NCBI RefSeq assembly: GCF_041260155.1
Contig: NC_091932.1
Span: 42,048,125 to 42,112,124 of the forward strand
Length of the DNA stretch: 64,000 nucleotides
DNA from: Ptychodera flava
Lineage: Eukaryota > Hemichordata > Enteropneusta > Ptychoderidae
Direction: 5' to 3'
The notes under the pieces are model-generated. The model was not told where the DNA came from. It did no database searches and was given only the letters and a program-made list of their open reading frames with translations. Positions 45,901-57,893 of this stretch are shown piece after piece; position 1 is the first letter of the stretch; every line of letters starts with the position of its first letter. Both the position numbers and the translations under genes were made by a program.

Positions 45901-48900
45901 TAGGTATGGTCAGAAATTCAATAATAACTAAGACATTGGTACGGCCGCCACCTGATGACGTCCTACCTGCCACCAGCTTGTTGCCGCATATCGTTTGTTG
46001 AATGTTACCTCCACGTAATGGTGATGATAGTCACCTAAACGCCGTGTTGATTTCTTTTCTTTGTGGTTAACCATGCTTCACGGACTAGAACAGGAACGAG
46101 ACCAAACGTTACGTTACGGCTGTCGAGTTTTCTTTGGATTGGTAAAGACCGTAAATTTGCTGAGGAAAATCGCTCTCGTGTCATAACTTTTTTCCAAGTC
46201 ATTTCCTATTATTTCAAGCATCCACATGGTTGCACAATCACCTAACAAAGTTCTTTCCTGTGTTCGTAACGAGCAGTTTCAATACTTCTAGTAATAGGAC
46301 TCTGCAAATTTACGCATACAGAGTAAATGAATGTGACAAGCCTGAAATTTTCGTCAAATTGACGCATACGAAAGATTCGGTCGTTAAAGTAATCAAAAAC
46401 TTTGAACTGCAAAAAAAAGCTTTTCTCGACTCTTATTTTTTTTCTGTCGACATTTTTCGAAGCATTCAACGCGATGCCAATCCTCATTATTTTCTGTAAT
46501 ACGTGCATTTCTTTTAAAAGCGATTTCAGATAAAGCACGTGCACATCAACAGTGTTGTATTCTGAAATATGTCTGTGACAAAAGCTAGGTATAAGGAGGT
46601 TTAACACGCAGAGTCCTGCCATTCAGACCTTGAAAGTATTTCAGTCTGTAGCTTTTAATCGGAACAGCAACTTCTGGTTTTTTAATTACAGACTTGCGGC
46701 AAACTTTTGAAAATGGTGATTGTAATGAATTGAATAGAATGAATAGAATTAGCATCGATAATTCACACTAAAGCTCTAATAATTCTACGAAGTTCGTGTT
46801 GTAATAGTTCTATCGGGAAAGCCGAATAGATTCATTTCTGTGTGAATTGATTTTTTGTCTGTTTTCAGTATTTTGCTGAAGTTTTGTTATTCCAGATTTC
46901 GGGCCAACGAAGTTTTAGAACAAGAGTACAACCCATGCCTTATTTTGTAATATCCTAAACCTTCCCGTCATTTCCATCACCTGGACATACGAAATGTTCG
47001 AGACAGCAATATATCCTGATTTTCATTCATTATTAGACCAGGAACCCATGGGTTTTCCTAGATCTAAACTCATACAGCAGTTTGTTGATTACTTGTGCTT
47101 TAGACGTATCGTCCTTCAGAAATTCCTGTCTCGATCGTCCACGCAGCAATTCATTCAGTCTTCTGCCAAAACGATCACTGATATTTTTAGGAAATCCTTC
47201 TTCTCGGATAACTATACAAAACGTATTGATCGTATTGAGTACTTCTGCAAGCATTGAAGATTGTCCTAAACCTTGCCAGACACCATGTTATGGCAAGTAT
47301 GTTAAAAAAAGGTTGAAAGGCAAACAGTGTGCAGCCGTTAAAGAACACGGCGACCAATTGTGGACATACTATATCGTACTCTGCTGCCTTACCTGTCACG
47401 GAGTCCTGTGCTATTTAGGGCCAATTGTCAAGTCAAATTTGAGTACGAATTCGATAACAGTACCACGGCGTTGCATTACACCAGAAGGCATGTAATTAAG
47501 TCATTATGCATTGTTTTCATAGCAATCAATGAAATTACTATTTTGAGTATTTTTAATCGAATTCGAAAAATTTGATTTCAATCAGTTTACATACATAAAG
47601 CAAAGTATGAAATTAAATCAATTGAAATAATGTACGTTTCGGAAAAGAAAGAAGAATATGTGAAAGAGTCGTCATGCATCCGCCAATATGGCCGCCAACT
47701 TCATTATTATTGGTACCAATTAATACAACAAAGAAAGTGCTGCTTCCCGACTTTTGTCGTCGTGCCTCAAAAAACTGCTATGCATATCGGGTAATGTGAC
47801 GTACTGAAGATGGGACCCTCCTTAGAGAAACGTTAAACATTCTAAGAATTGCACGTGGAGAAACTCCACAGAATTTAATAAATCTTAATCCAGGCTGCGA
47901 TCCTCTAGAATGTATCATTTCCGAGAATATTACGACCTGATGATATTTTCTTTGAGCATAAAATTTTTCTTTGGGTATTCGGTTCACCAAAACAACTTTG
48001 ATTGCTACTTACATTAGAGCGGATGACAAAGGAAAACAAATCCTATCATTTTCTCCCTGTAGCTTCTCAGTTAATGAGTCAAAGGTTACTGTTTTTTTAC
48101 TTTAAATATTCGTAACTCATGGCAACTTGCACTTGCATCAAGATTCTCTCGATGATGAAGAGTCAATATTTCGAGAGAGACATACGGAATATCTTGTGTG
48201 CATGTGATCGTTAGCGTGGTAATTTTTCAAGTTTGCTAGAGAAGCTTCAGCAGCTTGTGGTTTGACTTGATATGCCGTGAACTCAATATATTCCCCACGT
48301 TCACCGGGAAATACAAACACATGATCATGCTACACTCTTTCGAGTGATCGTATTTATTGAGTATAATATTTCGTTCTATAAATATTTCAGACTATGTCCA
48401 GCGAAAGTAGATGATGTGTTAATGACGTCACGTGGGCTTATACGCATTCGTATTTGATGTAATCAAGATGTACTCCGCACATCAGTCGTGCATATTATAT
48501 TCCTCTGCATGGATAGCAAATTTGGAAGTGTTTGGATGGCTGTATGAAAATGAGACGATAAACGCTGCATTTGATCAATTTTCGGTTTTACATTTCAAAT
48601 GCTCGCACCACGGTGGCAAAACTTTGTTCAACATATAATATGATCGGTAAAAATTATGCTGATGTAATTTTCGTTTTCAGTGTTTATGGTAGTATACTCT
48701 CTTCCCCCGTACGAGTATGTCGGTTGTTTTATTGATGATGATGAGAGGGCACTCGACTGGCACAAAGAGGATTCAAAAACCGAACAAGCAGTTGAACGAT
48801 GCGTGGACATTTGCGATGGTCTTGATGCCCCTTATGCTGGACTTCAGTACGCAAAGGAGTGCTTCTGTGGGCATGACTTTGATATCCATGGCAAAGGTGC

Positions 48901-49938
48901 CGAAAGCACGTGTTCTATGCCATGCACTGGAAACACACAACAAATGTGTGGAGGAGATTGGAGATTGTCCATTTACAGATTATGTGAGTACACATTTACT
49001 ACCGTCAAAGGTAGCTCTCTACCGAGCTTTATTTTTTTTTATCAAAATTACGAAAGGACAAATAAGAAAAAAGAAATCGTTACAAAACCAGCGTAAAGAC
49101 ACCAAAGCTGCAAAGAAAGGTTGGTAGTATAAATCTTTATTGGCAATATATATCATTGTCAAACGTATTTAAATATAATAAATCATAGCAAGAAGAACCT
49201 TGTCCTGAGACCAAGACACCCCTACCCCCACCCCTGGGCACGGACTTTGGTGCAATTCCCTATGGAGAAACACGCATAATATGCATACAGAGATTGAAAG
49301 TGTCCATACACAGACAAACAGACAGTAGATAAACAGACTTGTATACAAGCAGACAAGCAAGCAGACTTGTATACAGGTAGACATACACACAAGCAAACCG
49401 ACAGGTAGACAAAAAGACTGACATACAGAGAAAAATATAACTTATAAAAGACAAGTAGATTTAAAGAGGCAAACTTGGACAAACGGAAACTTCTTTCTGT
49501 TTTTATTCAGTGAAATGGACAAGGTTTAGGAGAGATCCTCCAGTACAGAACAATCAAACACGAACCGGAATACGAAGTACCTGGTAAGAGTACTCATGTC
49601 ACTGTATTTTGTTTCCCGTTGCTATGGTCACTTCTTCATTGTATCACAATCATGATTTTTTTAAAATTTTATTTAAATTATTTCATTTAAATGAAATAAA
49701 TTAAGTAATCAATTTGAGATGAATTTAAATGGTTTCACTCAAGTTTCAGCATTATTTCTTTCCCAGGTCAATTTACACTGGAATGGAAGTTCTGGACTGT
49801 GCCATGGAATGTTCAAGGCAGCGGGAATGTTGGTCGTTTTTCCATGACAGCGATACTGCGAGATGCTTTACGCAGACTTTGCCAGAGATTAGTCCGCGGC
49901 TCTATTTTAAGGGCAACAACTTCTGCTCTGATTGCTGA
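42902..49938 (+). CDS. Gene B: small secreted WSC + PAN/apple-like protein
   Basis: Exons 42902-42938, 48681-48983, 49511-49583 and 49767-49938 join in consistent phases to about 194 residues. The layout equals gene A: signal peptide (MRMSVLWYLLLK, then VFMVVYS), WSC domain with eight cysteines (LPPYEYVGCF to QQMCGGDWR), linker KWTRFRRDPP and a PAN/apple-like end with CSDC. No membrane anchor follows the signal. The exon 3 and exon 4 nucleotide sequences are very close to A, so the duplication is recent or the copies have exchanged sequence. One extra codon in exon 4 (CSRQREC) distinguishes it from A. Intron 1 is 5.7 kb and contains an internal tandem duplication. Confidence 0.88.
43740..43960 (-). 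repeat. CAGACAG/CAGGCAG-rich tract
   Basis: An imperfect CAGA/CAGG repeat in intron 1 of B. On the minus strand it gives Ser/Leu/Cys-rich open frames that are not genes. Confidence 0.7.
44257..45905 (+). repeat. Tandem duplication of about 0.9 kb inside gene B intron 1
   Basis: The first unit (about 44257-44966) and the second (about 45125-45900) share TAATGCCATAACATTACG, AAATTGCGTCGG, GAAACGACTGACTCGC, GATGAAATATCGACGAAAAG and CAAGGACAAGCGATTTGTTC, in order. The copies are diverged by substitutions and small indels. Confidence 0.85.
45906..48680. other. Rest of gene B intron 1, no recognised genes
   Basis: The open frames at 46242-46622 (minus) and 47082-47495 (plus) are longer than most, but I recognise no family in them. 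Confidence 0.4.
48681..48983 (+). CDS. Gene B exon 2 (WSC domain)
   Basis: The acceptor is CGTTTTCAG and the donor TTAT|GTGAGT; 303 nt. It encodes YEYVGCFID, ERALDWHKED, ERCVDICDG, APYAGLQY, ECFCGHDFD and MCGGDWR. Confidence 0.93.
49285..49480 (-). repeat. CAGACA-rich tract before gene B exon 3
   Basis: ACAGACAAAC/AAGCAGAC-type units run to about 30 bp before the exon 3 acceptor. Confidence 0.65.
49511..49583 (+). CDS. Gene B exon 3 (73 nt)
   Basis: It reads KWTRFRRDPPVQNNQTRTG between TTATTCAG and CTG|GTAAG, and is nearly identical to exon 3 of A. Confidence 0.87.
49767..49938 (+). CDS. Gene B exon 4 (PAN/apple-like end)
   Basis: It encodes SIYTGMEVLDCAMECS, RECWSFFHDSDT and GNNFCSDC before TGA. 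The acceptor is TTTCCCAG. Confidence 0.9.
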
Positions 49939-50491
49939 TGAGGACTTTAAAATGGAATTGCAGGTTTGGAGGATGAGACTATTATATGATCTTGAAGAGA
50001 TAGCCTACAACTAAATGGATTTCTAAGTTCAGTACACATCCACTGTAGGAGGTCGGTATAGTAGGACTAACTTTTAATGTCCCCGCCATTGTAGCGAGTT
50101 CTGCATAAATACGAAGACGTCAAGTAATCGAACTAATGAGGTGATATTTTTTGCGCTCATTTATAGAAGTTTGAACGAATTGTATTGTGAGGGCGACCAA
50201 AACCTTGTCTCCGGTGTGGTAAATCTCCGAGCCAAGTTCTTGTAAACAGGAATGGAAAGGTTGTTTCATTACAATACTGTCGAAATGTATAAACGAGAAA
50301 AATCAAACAACTTGACCAGGTTGTGATTTTTGTTATGATTTTATTGAGGGTATGGAGCAAGTGGGCCAATCTAGGACTTGAAGCCACGCCCTCTGAATAC
50401 ACTTATCGCGTCGATCAAACAAAGCGTTACCGAATAGTTCCAGTTGGTAGTTGGTCTGATCGTCATTCGTCTTCTAAATTCATGTTCACAA

Positions 50492-50497
50492 AATAAA
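50492..50497 (+). terminator. Candidate polyadenylation signal of gene B
   Basis: This is the first AATAAA after the gene B stop, about 555 nt downstream. Confidence 0.35.
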
Positions 50498-51121
50498 AAA
50501 TTGGAATGAAGAGGAAATTAAATGTATTTGTGTTACTTTTCTTACGTACATGGAATATATTCTGTCGTTATACAAGATCTAGCTCTAGAACATTCGCTTC
50601 ATCGGATCTATTATTTTTAAATAGTGAACGGAACTTATGTGAACACAAAGACAATGCCTAAACCAAGATATTACTGTATATAATCAAGGAACTTTAGAAC
50701 TCCGTGCAGACAGCTTAAAAACTGATCGGTAATAGTACATTGGTCAAAAAGTGAGCTATTTTGAATATGTATATATAAATATATAAATAAATACAAATAT
50801 AAGATATATACGAATGCAAACTGACGTACATAAGGGTGTCTTTGGCTTGAGTCTGCGATTGTTGTAGGTCACGAACCTGTGTATCAATTGCCGTTTTTGC
50901 AATGACAGAGAAAGTTGCTATCTGTTATTCAATAGGGGTTTCAACACTTCGATGACACAGTATGATACTATTAAATTTGTAAAATTACAACAAAACGCCG
51001 GTAAAGTCACCCAGCGTGGCTTCCAAGTCTTGTCAAGGATTCAATATTCCAGTAGAAGTGGTTTTCAGCGTTTGTTCTATAAATGTCCGTGCCCGCAAAG
51101 AACAGGGAATGTATATGATTT

Positions 51122-51330
51122 TGAACTAATGACTGAGACTGTTTCAGAGCGACTACCATAAATCAGAGCCAATAGCGTGGACCTTCTCTAAACCAATGAC
51201 TGAGACTGTTTCAGAGCGACGACTATGAATCAGAGCCAATGACTGAGAGTGTTTCAAAGTGACGAATATGATTGTTACAGAGCCAAAAGCATGGACTTTC
51301 TCTAAACCCATGGCTGAGACGCTTTCATAG
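51122..51330 (+). repeat. Degenerate minisatellite
   Basis: AATGACTGAGACTGTTTCAG-type units recur at 51128, 51196 and 51239, with GAGCCAAWAGCRTGGAC between them. A decayed copy lies near 51310. Confidence 0.75.
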
Positions 51331-52488
51331 TTACTCATTAGATAGTTTCGCTGGATATTTATTCGCTTTCATTACGAGATTATAACTTGGTTCAAGGTTT
51401 TTAAAATGGTCATCCAAAGTCAAGAAGACGTGATTCATCTAGCGAAAGAGTGTACATCTTCAGTCAGCTTTGGTCTCTTACAGTGCGTACTCCTTTCCAT
51501 TCCTATGGATACAGAACTCATTTCAGTCTAAACTCGGTCATCATACTCTATCATAAACACACTACGACCTCTACTGAAGAAGATTGGATCAGACACCTCT
51601 ATACCGCGTCATTGCAGTAATGAAATTTTACTCGTAATTCGCTGTCACCTTCCTGGACGAGGTTTGTAATTTCTACAAAGAATTTTTCACTCTTAATGTA
51701 CTCTTTTGATGTAACTTTTGAAGACACTGGCACTCAAGTTAATGCAAGAATCTCATACTTATAGCCAAACAATTTAACTATGCAACTAAAATGAAAAATA
51801 GTAAACTACCATTTGCTATGTAAGCTTGTGCTACTTGATAAATAGAACTGCCACCTAGAATACGTAATTGTAATGGCGAGAGATAAACTTGAGACACGTT
51901 GTTAGTTGTTTAAATTACTACTAACAATAATTGAAAATTGAAAAACTGTACTATTACACCTTTGTGATAGGCACTGTGGGCTTTCAGCACTGTTATCATT
52001 AAACATCTCTAAATACAAAAAGCAGACAACTTGCTGATGTTTATGGAGCACTAATACTTTGTTCGGAGATAAGTCAGTTTTAGAATATTCCCCGGCGATA
52101 GCTACTAGCCAGATGTCACTGAGGAAGGTTCGGTCAGGTTCAAGTGTTTATCCAGGATGTTCCCACTAGTACTGGTAAGCGTGACTTTATGCCATTGTTT
52201 ATATTGAATCATTAGACAGCTTCTTGTGACTGAACATAAATGTTTAAAGTTTACCACGTCACATTCAGTTACAAGTTTGTAAAAGTAGTATAGCCAAAAA
52301 GCGATGACGACAGGGAAATGAGGTCAAAGGTAACGTTGTAAAAGGCGCGCTAAATAATTTTTGGGGTAGGAGTTAAGAATTGGGCTTGGAAACTTAGGGG
52401 GAAATGACTGAAAAGAAGGACCCAATTTCCACGATTTGTCACTGTATCCCTTTCGTTTTTGTGGAATCCTAACTCTGTCCACGTCATC

Positions 52489-52679
52489 TTAAAGCTATAA
52501 AGTCACCTGTGATCTAAATATGCCCATATATGGTCAAAGGGGCGTTCCTTGGTATTCAAAATGCCCATGTGGGGGCGCTGTTTTTAAAAAGGGGCCACCC
52601 GCTTAAAATCTATGATTGGTCAGATTTTCTTTTCAATGGTAACTGTAGCAAAATTGGAACAGGTGACAGTATACCTTAA
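52489..52679. mobile_element. TTAA-flanked MITE, family 3
   Basis: The left end TTAAAGCTATAAAGTCACCT and right end AGGTGACAGTATACCTTAA are inverted repeats, with TTAA at both sides; 191 bp; no coding capacity. It has a GGGGCGCTG core. Confidence 0.75.
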
Positions 52680-54694
52680 GCAATCCTGATACCTGTGTGG
52701 GAGGAACAGTACATTTAGCATACAAGAAGAGCAGGAGTTTCATTGGTTCTCATGTGTTTCTTCTACAATAACAAAAACTCTGTTGCTATTCGAGTACATA
52801 CATAACTAGAACAAATTGCAAGAAGAGGGCAATTCCATAGAAAGGTTACAATGCTAATACTATGCATGTACTGGTTGATACTTTATAATTGCCATTTCAG
52901 CTTTGCCAGTCTCTGTGGAAACTTCCCTCCAAAGAGCAATTATTCACAATAGAGTTTCAAGCTGACCTTCTGCTCATTGGAAGATGCGACACCATGGCTT
53001 ATAATACTAACACACCTGTTTAAAAATTCAGAGACTGGTCTTGCAACGAAACATAAGAAATGGGATCAATTACAGATAACTTTAGAAGGTAGCTGCAAAC
53101 AGCTCCGGGTTTTGTCAGCACATAACGCCTGCCTGAAGACAAGATGCAGCTTCAATCTGTAGAGTCAAGGAGATTACATCAATATGTTGAGAATGGATGA
53201 TAAAATCAATGAAATGTGAGACTCAAGATAAGCTCTTCATGATTGCCGACTTTACGAACTACCTTGCAATTGACTGTAAACATGTGTGCAACAGCTTTCC
53301 ATTTGGGTCAATAAGAATAACGATTTGTCATGATTATTTTCTTTCATTTTATTATTTAATTTTTGGAAAGCGAAAAATGTATGTTACGACATATCTCGGT
53401 TTTGCAGACTCCTGGACATTTACTCCAAGCCTTTCATTTTGACTTGAAATCATTATTTTGAAATTTAAAAGTTAAAGTACTAAACTATGCCTCAAAAGTC
53501 ATAGCAAAGTTCCACTGTTACTCGAAATGTAATCGGTATTATTGTTTTTTTTTTGTCTGTGAAACACATTTCCTTGTTCTGCCTCAGACATAGATTAGCG
53601 TATAACTTGTAAATATCAGTTCAGAATATGTGAAATGTCAAATATTATTGTTGACCATTGCATTTTAGTCCTGACTGACTGCAACTAATTTGTCAAGAAT
53701 ACCTTGGCATATCAAATGGTTTCTGTCTGAGAATGTATACTGATGTTTCGACATACTTTAGGGTGCAAAGAGAAAATGAACTCGTTACAGACCACATACG
53801 ATCAAAACATCATTAGAGTTCCAGCTATTGTCCCATTAATGGCTGTTTCCACGGCAACTAGATATGGATGATATCGATATCATCAAACCACCAAAACCAC
53901 TTAACATAATTTCAGACAAAGGCAGTGCAGACGTTGTACAAATACTGTAATAATTTTAGCGTAAACGGATTAAAAGCTAGAGTGAATTGTTCCATACATT
54001 TACACTAGAATCAAAACGTGTCGCTCAAATTCAATTTACAATCGATTCGTTAGTTTCATTAAGACTAAATAATCAAGACCGACAGAGTGATTGCTAAAAC
54101 TTCGATCAACCACCGACAAAGACAAGCAGGCAAAATATCAATATCCGACGCCCTGGATTCCTGAACGGGTTCATCGAAATGTTATTCTACGCTTTTTCGT
54201 GTGTGGTTGAAAGAAATTGAAAGCTTTCATTCAACAGACGAAACGCAACAAGTAAAAATGATTTAAACACTGAAAAATTATAACTTTTGATAATTGAACA
54301 TTTTGTTTGACGGTACAATAGTTTCTACGCAACCATTCAGAAATGGTAGTTTCTGATATTGTCAGTAAATCCGGTGTCATTGTGGAAACTGCATAAGGGA
54401 GTATCATGAATCGGAACTACAATGATAATCAATCGAGACACTAAAACTAGATATTTACCTGCCAGTGTTTGGCAAGGGTTTGCTGTTGCGTATTCATTTT
54501 CACTTGAGTCCATTTCACAGCAACTAATTTAATTAGCGAATTCATCCCCCAATCAATCTAGTACTCCAAGTTTGCGTAATGGTTAAGGCTATGACAAATC
54601 GTGTTGCATTTAAGTCATCAGAAATGATTCCGAATTTTCCAAGGCTAAAACACGTTTTCGTCGACATGATCGTCGATATGTGCTGATGTGTTGA
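52680..54694. other. Intergenic, no recognised features
   Basis: I see no gene. GTTTCCACGGCAAC at 53846 is a lone X-box-like palindrome. Confidence 0.4.
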
Positions 54695-54777
54695 ATGTTA
54701 ATTTATTCGATAAACTCGTCCAATCATTCATCAATCAATTCAGCCATTCATTTATTCACTAATTCACTCACTCCTCT

Positions 54778-54781
54778 TATT

Positions 54782-54874
<93 letters not shown>
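54778..54874 (+). repeat. (TTTA)n microsatellite
   Basis: About 95 bp of TTTA units with one slip, after an ATTCA-rich lead-in. Confidence 0.95.
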
Positions 54875-54875
<1 letters not shown>

Positions 54876-55175
54876 CACTTTTCGGCGACCCAATGATGGC
54901 GTGACTCTCTTCAAATGTAAATCCAACAACAAGCCGTGTGATGTATTCCGTTCTGAGTTGAAATTGTTATTACCAGTGTGGATGGCGAAACAACGAGTCT
55001 TGTGGAGAAATGTCCTCAATTGAGAGTGGTATTCTAATCTTGAAAAATATGGGAAAGTTTAAGACGAAAATGGTAAAAGTACAGACCTTGTACTGTAACA
55101 AAGCTTTATCGGAAGTCAGTACATACTCGAGTATCAATCGTATTAGACTTATTTCTCCAATCTTCACACATACAG

Positions 55176-55536
55176 TTAAGGTACTATCCTCCTCGAAATT
55201 GAGACCTCAGAACTTTTGTGCAAACTTTCCTTAATGAAAGCTTCAACCATTCTCTTTTCAAATCAAGAATAAAAGATCAGGGGTCATCTTGCAGAATTTA
55301 GTACTAGCGAAACAAATTTAATAACATTTATTTATCGATATTTGAAATTCAAAATGGTCGCAACCCTCTGTGTTAACTCTATGGGGTAAATAAAATTTTC
55401 GATTTTCGAAAAACTAAGACAGTTAAAACTGTTCTTACTTCAAGAGTTTTAAAATGAGCTCAACAAGTGGTAGATCTTAAACGGATCGTGAAGAATTGCG
55501 AGTTCGAATGTCTGTCTCGGGGCGCATTCTACTTAA
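55176..55536 (+). mobile_element. TTAA-type MITE, family 1, copy 5
   Basis: TTAAGGTACTATCCTCCTCG is at the left and GGGGCGCATTCTACTTAA at the right, with TTAA on both sides. The AAAATGG core has lost part of GCCGCC. Confidence 0.85.
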
Positions 55537-57226
55537 TAGTAGACCCTAGGAATCGTATGATAAATCATGTACAGTGATTTCTAATTCATCGTTGAAAATA
55601 AAGATACATTATTAAGTACTGTGGACAATTATCCATGTAATACTAATTTAGAGGAAATTTAGTTTCTACACCTTATTTTTGTTGTCATCTCTCTACTTTT
55701 GCCTTTCCGTTTTACACATTTCGTCTTAAACTTTGTTGAGTTATGATGATTAGGTGCCTTATGTAAAATTATTTCATGCTGTTTGCCGTCTTCGGGCGGG
55801 AAACACAAATAGTGTTTAAAAGACTACAAATAAAAATAGCAATTTCCTTTGCCCTAGTCAAGAAACATATCAGAAAATTTGTAATGTGTTGTACTGTGTT
55901 ATATTTCTGTGTTACGAGGAAAATGCGAGGACTGCAAATAGAGAATTTCATTTAAGGCGCCTTATGTTTGTTCGCAAATATAGCAACCTCATTTATAAGT
56001 TCTGTGTTTATCTCTGTAGACGACGACGACGACGACGACGACGAACATGTCTATAAATCTTTGTGATGTTCCTTGGTGGCGTTACTTAATATAAACATTC
56101 AAATCCTAGCTAGAAGCATGTAATCTGCATTGCAATGCATTGATTTATTTTCTGTAAACAGTAAGTTGCTAGAAATTTGCAATCTGTAAAGCATAAAAGC
56201 GGAATCAAATACTCTGGAAATAATATTATCCCATGCCAAAACCGAACGTATAGAGACGATGTATAAAATCAGAATGTAATAAGGATAGATTTCCATTTTT
56301 TAAGTTTGCGACTTTTTTATATCAAAGCTTAAATCAGTGCAAGGCTCTGTTAAGACTTATATAGGATAGCTGAATGGGCTAATTTTGGTATTTATCCTTC
56401 AGATGTAAAAATATCCTTGAATCGTGATATTTTCTTCAAACTCTTAATTTAGGATCATTCCTTTTGCACTAAACTATTCACAGGCACTTATTACTATTTT
56501 CGCGATTATGGAATTAAATATCAATTTATTAACGTAACATTTCAATATTCTGCTACAATTAGGAATCATGTCGCGATAATTTCTTACTTTATTGAATTTG
56601 TTTGTATCGGTATACTGAACGGCAAGATTGTTTACGCTATTCATAGTTTCTATATGAACAACCCACAACATTAATAGTTAATGTAGGATTTACAGTTAAA
56701 AAAACATCCCGTACATACTGAGGCTTAAACAATAATTCCATCTTTATGGAGTGCTTGTCACATACAAAATTAACTCGCGTAAAACCTCGCTTTGAATCCA
56801 GGGAGTGGATCTATACCTTTCATCATCATCCGCTGCCGGAATTCTATTTCCACGTGTTTTGTTAGTCCCTTAACAATATAAAAGAGGCCTTTGTTCAGGA
56901 GTTTGTTTCGTTCATGTTATTCGAAAAAAGTGCTGAGTTGACGAGACAAACCTAATCATGTGAGAGGGACGGCTAAAAGACACCTGGTCCATTGCAAGCC
57001 AATAACGGACACAGGTGCTAGGGACTCCCTAGCAGGTGCCTTTTCACAATTTCTATGGAAATTTTAGTATGCAATGACTATCCGCAAGGCACTTTATAGA
57101 TCCTGCAAACCTTATATTTGTTGTATAGCTCAGATAAAGATATTTACACTTGTCGCATCATCTGCGTCCGTCACTTCCATCCCGGCGAACATTTCATGAG
57201 ATTGAGTTTCTACCTCTTCGTCACCC
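55537..57226. other. Intergenic, no recognised genes
   Basis: It contains a (GAC)n run at 56019-56044 and nothing else that I can name. Confidence 0.4.
56019..56044 (+). repeat. (GAC)n microsatellite
   Basis: About nine GAC units. Confidence 0.95.
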
Positions 57227-57319
57227 TTAACCCTTTCACCACCATGGTTTGTCCCAAATCCATTGTTTTCTATGGTAAAGTTGGACCTGTACACAGGGAA
57301 CTGGGGGTGAAAGGGTTAA
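57227..57319. mobile_element. TTAA-ended MITE, family 4 (93 bp)
   Basis: TTAACCCTTTCACC and GGTGAAAGGGTTAA are perfect 14-bp inverted ends. The interior is CCATGG, TTTCTATGG and ACACAGGGAACTGG. It falls in an otherwise meaningless open frame. Confidence 0.8.
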
Positions 57320-57522
57320 GTACGCCAATATCGGAATGCAATTGTCACGACAACTGTGCAGAACTCTCTCTACAAAGAAAGTACCCTATTCTTACCCTCA
57401 GTAAGAATGGTTTATTCCTGATCCTTCCTAGTTGCACTTACAAGTGAAGGTTCGATCGAATCCAGCAGGTGTATAAAGTAATGGTATTTCAGGCGTCACT
57501 CTAGGGTACATATCATTAGGAA

Positions 57523-57536
57523 GTTGCCATGGCGAC
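57523..57536 (+). promoter_or_regulatory. RFX X-box-like palindrome upstream of gene C
   Basis: GTTGCCATGGCGAC lies about 320 bp before the gene C start codon, matching the position of the gene B site. Confidence 0.5.
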
Positions 57537-57856
57537 GACTGAGCTGTTTATCGTCCATAACGTGATATTGAACACTTTAGGTACGGTTGGTTTTCAACTC
57601 TATTGTAGAAAGAAAAAGTAAAGGCTACCGAAGACATATTTATGATGTGAAAACAATCAGTCTATCGTTTGTAATCTGAAATTATTTAACCAGCTCAGAT
57701 AACATCAGAGCTAAGCAAACAACCGTAAGTGGTAGCTATGGTACGTAAGTCTGTATTTAGATTAATATGTTGTATTCCAGAGCTCAGATTGACTGTTTAT
57801 TTTGCATTTTGCTGAAAGCATCTGTGTAGATATTGGTATTTGACTCGACTCTAAAG

Positions 57857-57893
57857 ATGAAAGTATCCGTTCTGTGGTGTCTCTGGCTGAAAG
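57857..57893 (+). CDS. Gene C exon 1 (signal peptide)
   Basis: ATG AAA GTA TCC GTT CTG TGG with the donor AAAG|GTAAGT. The length (37 nt) and phase equal those of gene B. Confidence 0.8.

Larger units (their letters stand above)
49940..52488. other. Gene B to gene C intergenic region, first part
   Basis: I found no gene. A degenerate minisatellite at 51122-51330 is listed separately. Confidence 0.4.

Noticed and set aside
46242-46622. 126-residue minus-strand frame in gene B intron 1
   Set aside because: No recognisable domain, no splice or promoter context, and the region has no paralogous counterpart that keeps it open.
47082-47495. 137-residue plus-strand frame in gene B intron 1
   Set aside because: Mixed composition without motif; an overlapping minus-strand frame is equally open, which argues for chance.
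57118-57447. 109-residue frame upstream of gene C
   Set aside because: It contains a complete 93-bp MITE with inverted ends, so it is not coding.
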